Source: Psychrobacter pygoscelis (GTDB lineage Bacteria; Pseudomonadota; Gammaproteobacteria; Pseudomonadales; Moraxellaceae). Taken from it: DNA of 64,000 nt. The position numbers and the translations under genes were made by a program. Location: assembly GCF_004335015.1 (NCBI RefSeq), contig NZ_RQRU01000003.1, positions 62,001 to 126,000 of the forward strand. Reading direction: 5' to 3'. Shown in pieces: positions 16,997 through 26,795 of this stretch (its first letter is position 1; every line of letters starts with the position of its first letter). The notes under the pieces were generated by a model. The model searched no databases, was not told the DNA's origin, and worked only from the letters and a program-made list of their open reading frames with translations.

Positions 16997-18685
16997 TTAA
17001 GAGCCGTTTTCTAACTGATGTTTTTCTCGTAACTTCTGCCGCAGCACCTTACCGACATTAGATTTCGGCAATTCATCGATAAACTCAATATAACGTGGGC
17101 ACTTGTATCCGGTTAGATTGTCTAGCGCGAAGTCTCTGATTGCCGCTTTAGTTAGCTGTGGATCTTGACGTACCACATATAGTTTGACAGATTCGCCTTG
17201 ACGCTCATTAGGAATACCGATGGCGGCAACATCACTAACGCCTGGGCAATCTAACATGACTTCTTCCACTTCATTAGGGAAGACATTGAAGCCAGATACC
17301 AAAATCATGTCTTTTTTGCGATCAAGGAGGGTGATATAGCCGCGCTCATCCATACTAACGATATCGCCCGTCTTAAAATAGCCATCAGCAGTAAAGTAGG
17401 GGGTATTGTCCTTTTTGTAGTAGCCTGAGGTGACATTCGGCCCTTTAATACAAAGCTCGCCTGGCTTATTAAAGCCCACATCTTGATCATTATCATCGCG
17501 TATCACAACATCCACATTGACACCTGGTAGGCCAATGGTGCCATTGAACTCTTTGTCAGTGATATTGTTGGCAGTACCGACGGCGACGCCCTCTGTCATA
17601 CCCCAACCTTCCACCATCGGACAACCTGTCGTCTTAAGCCACTGTTGGGCGGTCTGTTCTGTAGCGGCCATACCGCCTGCCTGAGTCACTTTTAATGAAG
17701 AAAAGTCTAACTGGCTAAAGTTAGGCTGCTCGAGTAGCCCCTTAAATAGAGTATTTACTCCTGGGAAGATATGAAAGGGCTGTTTTGATAAAGTTTTGAC
17801 AAACTCTGGCATATCGCGTGGATTGGGGACGAGTATGAATGTATAGCCCGCCCGCATTCCCAATAAGGCCATCATAAAAGCGAAGATATGATACAGCGGT
17901 AGCGCCATAACCATATTGATATATACCTGATTGATATCTCGTGTCGCCGGTCGATACCAGGTTTCGGACTGTAGCGCAGCAGAGATAATATTTTTATGGG
18001 ATAAAATGGCGCCTTTTGATAATCCGGTCGTACCACCAGTATATTGTAATATCGCCGTTTTATCTTGATCCATACGTGGTTGATTTAGTGGTGTATTACG
18101 GCCTTTTTTTAATACTGATGAAAAACTATGTACAGTATGCTTATTGTTATTGAGCTTATATTTGGGCACTAAGCGCTTGACTTGACGAATGACTATATTG
18201 ACGAGCATTCCTTTCATTCCCATCATATCGCCCATTTTAGACAATACGATGCGCTCGATATTGGTCTCATCAACCACCTGCTCTAAGGCTTGAGCAAAAT
18301 TATCGATCAAAAAGATAGTCTGCGCTCCCGAATCATTAAGCTGGTGTCGCAGCTCTCGACCGGTGTATAAAGGATTGATAGGAGTACATATATAACCGGC
18401 GCGTAAGATGCCGATCATAGTGGGCAAGTACTGTGGCACATTGGGCATCATGAGTGCGACGACGCTACCTTTAGGTATTCCTTCGGCTTGTAGCCACGCG
18501 CCAATAGCAATAGAAGCCTTGTCAATATCGTCATAAGTGTGCGTCACCCCCATACAGGTGGTGATAGGGTGTAGGCGGTAACGGTTAAAACATTCTTCAA
18601 AAAACTCTGTGGCGTTTTGATAGATATCAGAATTAATCGTCGGTGAGACACCATCTAAATACTGTGCTGTCCAGAATTTTTCCAT
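16997..18685 (-). CDS. fadD: Long-chain fatty acid-CoA ligase
   Basis: A 562-residue acyl-CoA synthetase, the same length class as E. coli FadD. QYTGGTTGLSKGAILSHKN is the AMP-binding P-loop, GWGMTEG the second motif, and YFKTGDI with DRKKDMILVSGFNVFPNEVE the hinge and C-terminal domain. It activates exogenous long-chain fatty acids with ATP and CoA for beta-oxidation, at the inner membrane. The open frame extends to 18733, but MEKFWTAQYLDGV is the family start and AGGGGAC lies 8 bases before that ATG, so I start at 18685. It is monocistronic, with a strong terminator behind it. Confidence 0.93.
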   Translation of the reverse strand: MEKFWTAQYLDGVSPTINSDIYQNATEFFEECFNRYRLHPITTCMGVTHTYDDIDKASIAIGAWLQAEGIPKGSVVALMMPNVPQYLPTMIGILRAGYICTPINPLYTGRELRHQLNDSGAQTIFLIDNFAQALEQVVDETNIERIVLSKMGDMMGMKGMLVNIVIRQVKRLVPKYKLNNNKHTVHSFSSVLKKGRNTPLNQPRMDQDKTAILQYTGGTTGLSKGAILSHKNIISAALQSETWYRPATRDINQVYINMVMALPLYHIFAFMMALLGMRAGYTFILVPNPRDMPEFVKTLSKQPFHIFPGVNTLFKGLLEQPNFSQLDFSSLKVTQAGGMAATEQTAQQWLKTTGCPMVEGWGMTEGVAVGTANNITDKEFNGTIGLPGVNVDVVIRDDNDQDVGFNKPGELCIKGPNVTSGYYKKDNTPYFTADGYFKTGDIVSMDERGYITLLDRKKDMILVSGFNVFPNEVEEVMLDCPGVSDVAAIGIPNERQGESVKLYVVRQDPQLTKAAIRDFALDNLTGYKCPRYIEFIDELPKSNVGKVLRQKLREKHQLENGS

Positions 18686-19028
18686 AAATAAAGTCCCCTG
18701 TGTTACTAAATACAGAACGGTCAATTTATGCACTATTATCGGGTACTAGTATTAATAACTTGCACAATAAAAGTGGCTACAATAGTCGTACTGAAGCAAT
18801 ATTATCTAATAAGATAAACGGCTGATATTTAATATTAAAAAGATTATCTATTGTAACTAAAGCGGTAATCAATGTAACGGATATTTTTCAAATATCAGTC
18901 ATAAAAACGTCTGGTATGAAGCCATGAAAGCTTCTACTAGCATAATTCACAGTAAGTTGTGGCAGGTCAAGTAGTGACTTCGATGGGGTTGAATTGAATC
19001 TTAGGTTAAATAGCGATAAGGATAGAGG
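18686..19028. other. Intergenic region upstream of fadD
   Basis: I see no gene or strong repeat in these 343 bases. The region should hold the fadD promoter on the minus strand and the 3' end of the thioesterase transcript. No clear operator could be recognised. Confidence 0.5.
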
Positions 19029-19667
19029 TTAATCATAGTTTAATACTTGCGCAATAGCGTCACGAAGCTGAGTAGGCAGCCGTGCGGGTCGAATATTGGT
19101 TGCTGTACGGCCACTAGAGGGCGTGTTATTTGACGGTATTCGCTCATTACAGACACAAGCAATAGTAATCTTAGCTTGACTAAGTAGTAGGGATTTTTGA
19201 TATTGTAGGTCTTCTATGGGGCTTTCAGATGCGTCTAACGCTTTAGCAGTTGGTGTAATACTACTAGAGCTTGGGGCAGCGCTAATAGAAGCTATCTGAC
19301 AGCTGTCAGGCTTGACTGATCGGTAGATGCTTTGCTCAAATATAAGACTAGCAGGTCGCACCTGGATATTGTCTATGGTGACGATAATGGTTTCATCCAA
19401 GACAATGGCCTGAAGATACTTAAGCTGCGCCTCAGTGACAACAAAGTGATGCGGGCGATGCTCATGCTCATTATTAGAGGTATCAGCGTCACTGATGGGG
19501 TTAAAAAAGTAAGCTGCTAGTCCTAGGCTGGCTAGCCAGTCGCGGCGGCAGTGCTCATAAAAGCTTAAATGATTGGCATGATAGACGATGCCGCCTGCAT
19601 CAGTATGATTGATATATATTCGGTACGGGAAGCTAAAGATAGGTAAGCTTGGTGCTGTAAGTGACAT
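19029..19667 (-). CDS. YbgC/4-hydroxybenzoyl-CoA thioesterase-like hotdog protein with inserts
   Basis: A 212-residue protein. FPYRIYINHTDAGGIVYHAN near residues 15-34 contains the catalytic DAGGIVYHANH motif of YbgC-like acyl-CoA thioesterases, and HHFVVTEAQLKYLQA and LIFEQSIYR follow in the usual order. YbgC is normally about 130-150 residues. This one carries two hydrophilic inserts: about 12 residues (DADTSNNEHEHRPH) and about 35 S/T/A-rich residues before the last strand (SQAKITIACV). The frame opens at a TTG at 19694, but I prefer the ATG at 19667. There is no tol-pal cluster beside it here. Confidence 0.78.
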   Translation of the reverse strand: MSLTAPSLPIFSFPYRIYINHTDAGGIVYHANHLSFYEHCRRDWLASLGLAAYFFNPISDADTSNNEHEHRPHHFVVTEAQLKYLQAIVLDETIIVTIDNIQVRPASLIFEQSIYRSVKPDSCQIASISAAPSSSSITPTAKALDASESPIEDLQYQKSLLLSQAKITIACVCNERIPSNNTPSSGRTATNIRPARLPTQLRDAIAQVLNYD

Positions 19668-20107
19668 AAAGAGTGGTGATCCGTTATGATTCAAAAATAA
19701 GGATTATCTTAGTTAGAATGACACACTGACAAGAGAGCTAGACTGAAAACATCATTAGCACATGAATAGCTAGGAAGGCTAAGATGGCGCAAAAACGAGT
19801 CAATAACCGCCATGTTTGCTATTACGAATCAGCTCTTCATCAATGCTTTGAGTCGATAAGATACCCTGATTAAGGGTAATAGGTAAAGTGTGAGTCATAA
19901 TGCGAGCAAAAGCCGCTAGCGACTCTACCCGCTGTTGGCTACCGAAAACTAGCAAAAGCTTGTATCATAGCAGACGCTTATCTTGCTAGTCGCTACTGAG
20001 CTTTATCGGGCGATAAGCAAATGCTCTCTTTTAGTAACTTCCAATAAGTGAATAACCAGTAAGAATTACCAAATTAGCTTTATAAATTTAAATGAATAGG
20101 ATGTGTA
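19668..20107. other. Intergenic region between the thioesterase and xth, with a possible small minus-strand frame
   Basis: No established gene lies in this 440-base gap. On the minus strand a codon-like frame runs from a possible TTG at 19955 to TGA at 19800, with an internal ATG at 19898. Its 51 codons read like real protein (ending DEELIRNSKHGGY), but it has no ribosome-binding site and no recognised family. It may be a short protein or a decayed gene end. Confidence 0.35.
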
Positions 20108-20929
20108 ATGACGCGTTTCGTCAGTTTTAATATTAATGGCATTAGAGCTCGCCAACATCAGTTAGAGGCAGTCAAAGATATTATTGACCCTGATGTCATG
20201 GGCCTACAAGAGACCAAGGTTCACGATGAGCAGTTTCCTTTGGCAGCCGTAGAGGGGCTTGGCTATCACGTCGAATACTTCGGTCAAAAAGGACATTACG
20301 GTGTGGCCCTCCTGTCAAAAGTAGCGCCTATATTCGTCCAAAAAGGCTTTCCAGGTGAAGCAGATGACGCACAAAAGCGCTTTATTCATGCAAGGTATGA
20401 GATGGATGGCCGCAGTATCGACGTATTAAACGGCTATTTCCCGCAAGGAGAGAATCGCAGCCACGAGACCAAATTCCCAATGAAGCGCGACTATTATGCC
20501 AGCTTGACTGCCTATATCGCTGAGCTTCAAGCTGAAGGTCGAACCCTAATAGTAATGGGCGATATGAATATCGCGCCGCAAGATATTGATATCGGTATTG
20601 GTGAGGTCAATGCCAAGCGCTGGCTCAAAAAAGGCAGCTGCTCCTTCTTACCTGAGGAGCGTGAGTGGTACGAGACACTCATGACGCAAGAGCTATTTGA
20701 CACCTATCGCTTACATTATCCAGAAGATGCCAGTCAGTTTAGCTGGTTTGATTATCGCAGTCGTGGCTTTAATGATGAGCCAAAACGTGGGCTACGTATT
20801 GACCATATTCTTTGTACGCCTGATATTAAGTCGCATTGTATCGATGCCGGTATCAGCTATGAGCTGCGCGCTATGGAAAAGCCGTCAGACCATGCACCTA
20901 TCTGGTCGGCATTTGACTTTACGAAGTAG
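20108..20929 (+). CDS. xth: Exodeoxyribonuclease III
   Basis: A 273-residue member of the exonuclease/endonuclease/phosphatase superfamily. The motifs in order are FNINGIRAR, LQETKVHDEQFP (Mg-binding Glu), YFPQGENR, GDMNIAP (catalytic Asp/Asn), GLRIDHILCT and the terminal SDHAPIW (catalytic Asp-His). The enzyme cleaves at AP sites and removes 3' blocking groups in base excision repair, in the cytoplasm. AGGATG lies before the ATG. The length matches the family (about 268 residues). Confidence 0.93.
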   Translation: MTRFVSFNINGIRARQHQLEAVKDIIDPDVMGLQETKVHDEQFPLAAVEGLGYHVEYFGQKGHYGVALLSKVAPIFVQKGFPGEADDAQKRFIHARYEMDGRSIDVLNGYFPQGENRSHETKFPMKRDYYASLTAYIAELQAEGRTLIVMGDMNIAPQDIDIGIGEVNAKRWLKKGSCSFLPEEREWYETLMTQELFDTYRLHYPEDASQFSWFDYRSRGFNDEPKRGLRIDHILCTPDIKSHCIDAGISYELRAMEKPSDHAPIWSAFDFTK

Positions 20930-21107
20930 AGTAGTGGCTGATTTGTAATGGTTGACAGTAGCGAGTCAAGGGTTACCCTTCACAAACTAGCGCTATAACT
21001 TTAAGAGAGTTAGCTGACTACAAATATCTGAGGTAAAGATAAAGTCTTTAAACCGTCCTCATAAATACCTTAATAAATTATAAATTACCAATTAATAAGG
21101 ATTGCTT

Positions 21108-22334
21108 ATGCCAGTAGGAAATATTGCTCCGCCAGATACGATTTATGCCATTAATGGTGTCCGCCTTGGAGTGAGCGCTGCTGGCGTTCGCTATCAAGAC
21201 CGAGATGATCTGGTACTGATCGAAATTACTGAGTCTGCTACAGTAGCAGCGGTGACGACGAGTAATGCTTTTTGTGCAGCGCCAGTGGTATTGCTGCGCG
21301 CGCACATTAAGCAGGCTAGCCCGCGTTATCTTATCATTAATACTGGTAACGCCAATGCAGGGACAGGAGAAGACGGGTTAAGACGAGCGAAGGCAGTATG
21401 CGCTGCTGTCGCTACTAAGCTGTCAGTTACCCCTGAGTCTGTATTGCCTTACTCGACTGGTGTCATTGGTGAGCCACTTAATGATAAGGCTATCGTAGAG
21501 GGTCTTGACGCTGCCAAAGACAATCTGAGTGCTGACAACTGGCCCAGAGTAGCAAAAGGAATCTGTACTACAGACACCATCGCCAAGCTCGATAGCATGC
21601 AGATAACGATGGATGATGGTCAAGTGTACCATGTTACTGGGATATCAAAAGGCGCAGGCATGATCCGCCCAAATATGGCGACCATGTTAGGTTTTGTGGC
21701 CACTGATGCCAATATTGAAGCTAAGCTGCTACAAGAGATGCTCACTAAATTGAGTAATGAGTCATTCAACCGCATTACCATAGACGGTGACACCTCGACC
21801 AATGACTGCTGCACCTTGATTGCTACTGGTAAAGCTGAAGGCGAGTGCATCGATAGTGAGCAGCACCCCCATTACAAAGCACTTTATCAAGGTTTAAAGT
21901 CAGTATTTGTACGTTTGGCTCAGCTCATCGTGCGCGATGGTGAAGGCGCGACAAAATTCATTACCGTCACCGTGACGGGTGGCGAGACTACTAAAGAGTG
22001 CTGTGATGTTGCTTATGCGGTAGCTCACTCACCTCTGGTTAAGACGGCATTCTTCGCCAGCGATCCAAATTGGGGCCGGATCTTAGCAGCAGTAGGTTAT
22101 GCTGGAGTAAGAGACTTGGACACTAGCAAAATTAATGTAGCACTTGATGAGGTGACTATATGTGAGCGTGGTGGTCTGGCTCCAGATTATACAGAAGCTG
22201 CTGGTCAGTCAGTAATGAGCCGTCCCGAGATCAAAATCCATATAGACTTAGCGCGTGGTGACTCTCAAGATACAGTCTATACTTGTGATTTATCATATGA
22301 TTATGTCAAGATTAATGCTGACTATCGTAGTTAA
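21108..22334 (+). CDS. argJ: Bifunctional glutamate N-acetyltransferase / amino-acid acetyltransferase
   Basis: A 408-residue ornithine acetyltransferase. KGAGMIRPNMATMLGF contains the self-cleavage site between Ala and Thr of the MATML motif, which yields alpha and beta chains with the Thr as nucleophile; FNRITIDGDTSTNDC and FASDPNWGRILAA are further family blocks. It transfers acetyl groups between N-acetylornithine and glutamate in the arginine pathway, and may also use acetyl-CoA. The frame begins at a TTG at 21102; the ATG at 21108, with AATAAGG upstream, is the better start. There are no arg neighbours, as expected for scattered arg genes. Confidence 0.93.
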   Translation: MPVGNIAPPDTIYAINGVRLGVSAAGVRYQDRDDLVLIEITESATVAAVTTSNAFCAAPVVLLRAHIKQASPRYLIINTGNANAGTGEDGLRRAKAVCAAVATKLSVTPESVLPYSTGVIGEPLNDKAIVEGLDAAKDNLSADNWPRVAKGICTTDTIAKLDSMQITMDDGQVYHVTGISKGAGMIRPNMATMLGFVATDANIEAKLLQEMLTKLSNESFNRITIDGDTSTNDCCTLIATGKAEGECIDSEQHPHYKALYQGLKSVFVRLAQLIVRDGEGATKFITVTVTGGETTKECCDVAYAVAHSPLVKTAFFASDPNWGRILAAVGYAGVRDLDTSKINVALDEVTICERGGLAPDYTEAAGQSVMSRPEIKIHIDLARGDSQDTVYTCDLSYDYVKINADYRS

Positions 22335-22670
22335 CGCTGTGAGGATTATTTAACGTAAGTTTTAGTCAAAAGTTTTGATACACAATAGTAAAAATCTTTT
22401 TGCAAAATCTGACGTTACGTTACAAAGCAGTTATAGATGATACTTTCCATCCTGCTTATACTGGCGACTATGAAGCTTTTAGTAGACGTTATTTGACTTA
22501 ATATCATAAAGCGTATTACTAAGTTTGAATTTACTATCGGTAAGGGTTAGCAGGTACTGTGTAAAGGTTTACTCAAGTCAGATTTATCTAAATGACAGTT
22601 TGGCTTATATAAAACCTAAAATAATAGTATCGTCCCTGCTGACTTTTATTTAATTATTGAGGATAAAATT
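22335..22670. other. Intergenic region upstream of the DUF4377 lipoprotein
   Basis: These 336 bases hold no recognisable gene. They are A/T-rich and should contain the promoter of the lipoprotein gene, whose start is preceded by TGAGGAT. No clear terminator is visible after argJ. Confidence 0.5.
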
Positions 22671-23084
22671 ATGAAAAAACTAGCTATTGCTGCCCTAATG
22701 ACTACTTTTGCACTAACTGGCTGTGCCACTAATAATCTAGCTAACGAAAAAGTTATGGTTGTTGAAGGTCAGCCGATGAAAGTTAAAGTTGTACCAATTT
22801 CAAGCTTTAAAGTTGAAATCGCCCCTCGTAAAGCAATCTGTGAAGTAGTAAATAGCGCAGGTGACAAGGTTGAATCAGAGTGCATTCAATACCGTCAAGC
22901 GCATCAAAAGAACTTTAATGCGTTAAATGGCTCAATCCAAGGCTTCACTTATGAGCCAAACTACCGTTATATGCTTGACGTTCGTCAAGAAGCAGTTGCT
23001 GATGAAGCTTCTGGCGTAGTTCGTCCAGTTTGGATCTTGAATGACGTAATTTCTAAAGTATCTGAGCCTACTATTGTTCAATAG
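22671..23084 (+). CDS. DUF4377-type outer-membrane lipoprotein
   Basis: A 137-residue protein. Residues 1-18 form a lipoprotein signal peptide with the lipobox LTGC, so Cys18 is the acylated residue and the mature protein begins CATNN. The segment NGSIQGFTYEPNYRYMLDVR near the middle, with preceding cysteines, matches the DUF4377 family found in HslJ-like secreted proteins. Asp is absent after the lipidated Cys, favouring sorting to the outer membrane. Its function is unknown. It stands alone, with its own good Shine-Dalgarno (GAGGAT) and terminator, so it is probably well expressed. Confidence 0.75.
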   Translation: MKKLAIAALMTTFALTGCATNNLANEKVMVVEGQPMKVKVVPISSFKVEIAPRKAICEVVNSAGDKVESECIQYRQAHQKNFNALNGSIQGFTYEPNYRYMLDVRQEAVADEASGVVRPVWILNDVISKVSEPTIVQ

Positions 23085-23142
23085 TTAGTGTCTAATAATT
23101 GTCTTTAAACATTGGTTATTTTTTAACTAATAAAAAGATAGG

Positions 23143-23178
23143 AAAAGGCTCTTAATGTCAATTAAGGGCCTTTTTTTT
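23143..23178 (+). terminator. Rho-independent terminator after the lipoprotein gene
   Basis: Arms AAAAGGCTCTTAAT and ATTAAGGGCCTTTT (one G.U pair) flank the loop GTCA and are followed by a run of eight T in all. It ends the DUF4377 lipoprotein transcript. The rest of the 309-base gap to sdaA shows nothing. Confidence 0.92.
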
Positions 23179-23393
23179 GCGTCTGCTATTAATCACAACC
23201 TCTCGTCAAATTAAGCTTACGTGGTAGCTAGGAGTGCCTATATATAGCACCAAATACTATAATCAATCCATTTTAGACTTGATCCAAAGTCGCTGGAATA
23301 AATTTAGGCTTGCCTCAATCAGCTGCGATCAGTCAATAGCAAACTTAAAATCTTATTCAAAGTAGCTTATTCAAGGCAGCTTAATTAAAAAAG

Positions 23394-24860
23394 CTAGCAC
23401 TGACTATAATTCACCGTTACCCCAATACTGGCGGTTGGTATTCGGCTATCAGCATAAACGGCCAATCCACCACGAGCTGTTTCTTTATATTTGTCAGACA
23501 TGTCTTCGCCTGTCTGCTTCATCGTCTGAATGGCTTTATCGAGTGAAACGCAGTGCTCACCATTACCGCGGTAGGCAAGCCTAGCCGCATTAATAGCTTT
23601 CACCGCTGCCATAGCATTACGCTCTATGCAAGGGACTTGAACCAGACCGGCAATAGGATCACAAGTTAAGCCAAGATTATGCTCAATGCCAATCTCAGCC
23701 GCATTGAGGCATTGAGCCACACTACCACCGAGGATATGTGCCAGTGCACCTGCTGCCATTGAGCAAGCGGAGCCGACCTCACCTTGGCAGCCCACTTCTG
23801 CCCCTGAGATAGAGGCATTTTGTTTGATAAGGCTACCGATAGCAGTTGCTACCAGTAGAAAGTCATGAGCACCACTGACGCTAAAGCTCTCGTCGAAGTC
23901 TCGGTAGTAATGAAGGACCGCAGGAATGATTCCTGCGGCGCCATTGGTGGGGGCAGTCACGACTTTACCACCATTGGCATTTTCTTCATTCACTGCTAGT
24001 GCATATAGATTGATCCACTCCATGGCTTGAAGGCGGTCATTTTTCGCTTCTGGCCGATCCAGCTCTAGTGTCAACTGCTGATACAATGCGCTGGCTCGTC
24101 GCTTGACATTTAGACCACCTGGCAAGACGCCAGCGGTTTGGCAGCCTTGACTTACACACGCCTGCATCACTGCCCAAATATCATCAAGATAAGCGACCAC
24201 TTCCTCAGAGCTACGGTAATGGCATTCGTTGGCCATGACCAGCTCGCTAATACTGAGATTATGCGTTTGGCACTGCTTGAGAAGCTCTTCTGCATTATTG
24301 AAAGGATAGGGGATAGCGCCTATCGAAGGGTTGGCAGGATCAACCTCTGGGTTATCAGCGTCAGCTTCATTAATGACAAAGCCACCACCGATGGAATAAT
24401 AAGTCTGCTGAAAAGTCGCTCGATGCTGCGTAGTATGATCACTATTCGCCGCGGGATCGGCAAATATTGCTCGTAGGGTCAAGGCATTGGGATGGTAGGG
24501 CAAGACAATATCACTATGCCAAAATATATCACGCTCAGCATCAAATTGAATATTATGTTGACCAGCTAATGACAGCAGCTGCTCATTATATATGGGTGCA
24601 AGATAGTCCTCAGAATAGCGAGTATCAATTGTATTAGGCTTATGACCTTGTAGTCCCAAAAGTATTGCTGTGTCGGTCGCATGACCTTTACCAGTCGCTG
24701 CTAATGAGCCAAATAATTCAACCTCAATCTGCTGGACAGAGGCCAGATCAACCTGCGATTGTAGAGCCGCTAGGAATGTATTGGCGGCTACCATCGGCCC
24801 GACAGTGTGGGAGCTTGAGGGACCAATGCCAATTTTAAAAAGATCGAAGACGCTAATCAT
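23394..24860 (-). CDS. sdaA: L-serine ammonia-lyase, single-chain iron-sulfur type
   Basis: A 488-residue serine dehydratase. [16 protein letters not shown] opens the beta domain; [37 protein letters not shown] and [16 protein letters not shown] carry the conserved Cys ligands of the [4Fe-4S] cluster in the alpha domain. It converts L-serine to pyruvate and ammonia. The open frame extends to 24938, but [13 protein letters not shown] is the standard start, so I begin at 24860. The ribosome-binding site is weak. The gene could equally be named sdaB; the two cannot be separated here. Confidence 0.93.
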   Translation of the reverse strand: MISVFDLFKIGIGPSSSHTVGPMVAANTFLAALQSQVDLASVQQIEVELFGSLAATGKGHATDTAILLGLQGHKPNTIDTRYSEDYLAPIYNEQLLSLAGQHNIQFDAERDIFWHSDIVLPYHPNALTLRAIFADPAANSDHTTQHRATFQQTYYSIGGGFVINEADADNPEVDPANPSIGAIPYPFNNAEELLKQCQTHNLSISELVMANECHYRSSEEVVAYLDDIWAVMQACVSQGCQTAGVLPGGLNVKRRASALYQQLTLELDRPEAKNDRLQAMEWINLYALAVNEENANGGKVVTAPTNGAAGIIPAVLHYYRDFDESFSVSGAHDFLLVATAIGSLIKQNASISGAEVGCQGEVGSACSMAAGALAHILGGSVAQCLNAAEIGIEHNLGLTCDPIAGLVQVPCIERNAMAAVKAINAARLAYRGNGEHCVSLDKAIQTMKQTGEDMSDKYKETARGGLAVYADSRIPTASIGVTVNYSQC

Positions 24861-25156
24861 AATTATATATCGATGCCTAAAAGTTGAGCATAGCATAACT
24901 GATGCGATGCATTTAAACCAAATGTTTCGTCGCCCCAAGGATGTTAACGCTTAAGGCAATAGTGAGTATCACTGCGGCTGAATTGGAATCAATAAATAAT
25001 GGTTTATTTACAAGGGAGCGCTCATTGTGGGGACTAAGGACATGGATTTCAAAGGGTATGATGGGTTATACGTAGATTTGATGATTTAAATAAATGATGG
25101 TGAAGGTGAAGAGCGGCGCAGCTAATACATAGCCCTTTGGTCTGCCTGCTTTCACT

Positions 25157-26191
25157 TTAACCTCGATGCTCATGAGTAGCGTGATGGCTTAATCGATGAA
25201 TACTGCTAAAGTGCTCAATGAAGAGGCCACTTAGCTGAGGAATAAAAACGTTAGGAATGTCATGACCTAAGCCTTCTATTAGCTCAAATCGTGCCTGCGG
25301 GATAGCTTTGGCAATAGCGCGGCCATGGGACGGTGACAGTAGACTATCGTCGCTACCATGGACGACTAAGGTCGGCTGATAGGTACGAGCATTGTGCTGG
25401 GTGAGTGAACCGGTAGCCATTACTGCCAGTAAATGTCTGGTCGTACCCTTCGGATAAAAGCGCCGCTCGTATAATAATAGCGCCTTTTGCCGTGCTCGTG
25501 ACTCGTCAAAGTGCTGAGTGGAGCCAATCTCTTTTAACAGTGCCACTGTATGAGAGATCACGGCTTCGACATCCTTTTTGGGCGGCATGGGCCGGGTCAA
25601 TTGCCGTAGGGAGGTCAGCTTGGGAACAGGTAGTAGAGCGCGATTGTTACTGGTGGCCAGTAGTCCTAAGCTCAGCACACGCTCCGGATAGTCTGCAGCT
25701 AAGATCTGGGCAATCATCCCGCCCATTGACATACCTAGGACGTGACAATGATCTATCTGAAGTGCATTAAGCAATTGATGCGTGTCTTCTGCCATATCAA
25801 AGAGGTTATAAGGGATGGGGATGGCATCTCCTCGCTTTGGTAGGTTGATACCAAGCTTAAATTTGGAGACGAGTCTGAGCTGCTGAATAAAGGTTTGGTG
25901 CTGCTTGGTGAGCTTGTTTTTGTGCTTAAGTTTACTCGACTTGCCGATATCTCTATTGTCGAATCGAATAACGTGGAAGCCTGCCTCTATAAGCTTGTGA
26001 CAAAAGTCGTTAGGCCAGACTAGTGACTGCGCGCCGAGGCCCATAATTAGCAAAATGACTGGCGCTTGAGGATCACCGCCGCGTTCAACATAGAACTTAT
26101 ACTTAGGCGTTTTTACTTTATACGCTTTCATAAAATCAGCGTATTTAGAGGGACGTGCAGTGATCTTGTAGCGTGGAGACTGAGTTTTCAT
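25157..26191 (-). CDS. Alpha/beta hydrolase (paralogue of 30811-31851)
   Basis: A 344-residue alpha/beta-hydrolase. VILLIMGLGAQSLVWP supplies the oxyanion-hole region near residue 50, FDNRDIGKS follows, and GMSMGG gives the nucleophile elbow with S155. The acid is likely the Asp of VVHGSDDSL and the base the His of GLGHDIPN. It has no signal peptide. It shares the same layout and many identical blocks with the hydrolase at 30811-31851 (FVIRFDNRDIG, SMGGMIAQ, RRFYPKGT versus RSYYPTGT), so the two are paralogues about 5 kb apart. The substrate is unknown; esterase-like activity is the default expectation. Confidence 0.82.
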   Translation of the reverse strand: MKTQSPRYKITARPSKYADFMKAYKVKTPKYKFYVERGGDPQAPVILLIMGLGAQSLVWPNDFCHKLIEAGFHVIRFDNRDIGKSSKLKHKNKLTKQHQTFIQQLRLVSKFKLGINLPKRGDAIPIPYNLFDMAEDTHQLLNALQIDHCHVLGMSMGGMIAQILAADYPERVLSLGLLATSNNRALLPVPKLTSLRQLTRPMPPKKDVEAVISHTVALLKEIGSTQHFDESRARQKALLLYERRFYPKGTTRHLLAVMATGSLTQHNARTYQPTLVVHGSDDSLLSPSHGRAIAKAIPQARFELIEGLGHDIPNVFIPQLSGLFIEHFSSIHRLSHHATHEHRG

Positions 26192-26795
26192 ATATGAGGT
26201 AGCCGCTTAGCTGCGTTTAACGCGCAACGTAGGAGTAAATTACTAAAAGTGAGGGTTAAAGTAATAACTATTGGGTTAAAAACATCGCTAAAATTGTCGT
26301 TATTAGGTACAATCCTCTCGTTAATACTAGGGTCAATTTGTATCCAGCCCGAGAGCTACTAAAGCTGCTGTGTTTTAAGGGTCTTATGACTATCTTGATA
26401 GCGATATCAGTATCAAGGCGATTAGTTACAAGGTAAAGAATTGACAAGATAGCTGGTTACAAGCTGATGACTAAGTATCAAGCTAGCAAGGCAATATGTC
26501 ACTTTGATGACGCGATTATGCTAGCCTGCTTATTGAAAACGTTGTTAATAGCTAAGATAGCCACGGCATCTATCTAGTACATTGATAGTTAACAGACTTT
26601 GGCTGGTATAGACTGACTGAGAATAAGTGATGCAGCTCAAGCCGCGTTATGGCAGTTATTATAGTCAGCTATAGGCCATCACTGCTCTAATCTAGATCTG
26701 CATACTTAATATCGCTGCATTAGTTTTAACTATTATTCAAAATAGCCCGCGATTTAGCATGGCACTCTGCCACCCTCTCTTCAAAGGAAACCTCT
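26192..26795. other. Intergenic region between divergent hydrolase and uraA genes
   Basis: In these 604 bases I see no gene, RNA gene or strong hairpin. Both flanking genes point outward, so the promoters of both are expected here. The start of uraA has a clear AAAGGAAA ribosome-binding site at its right edge. Confidence 0.5.
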
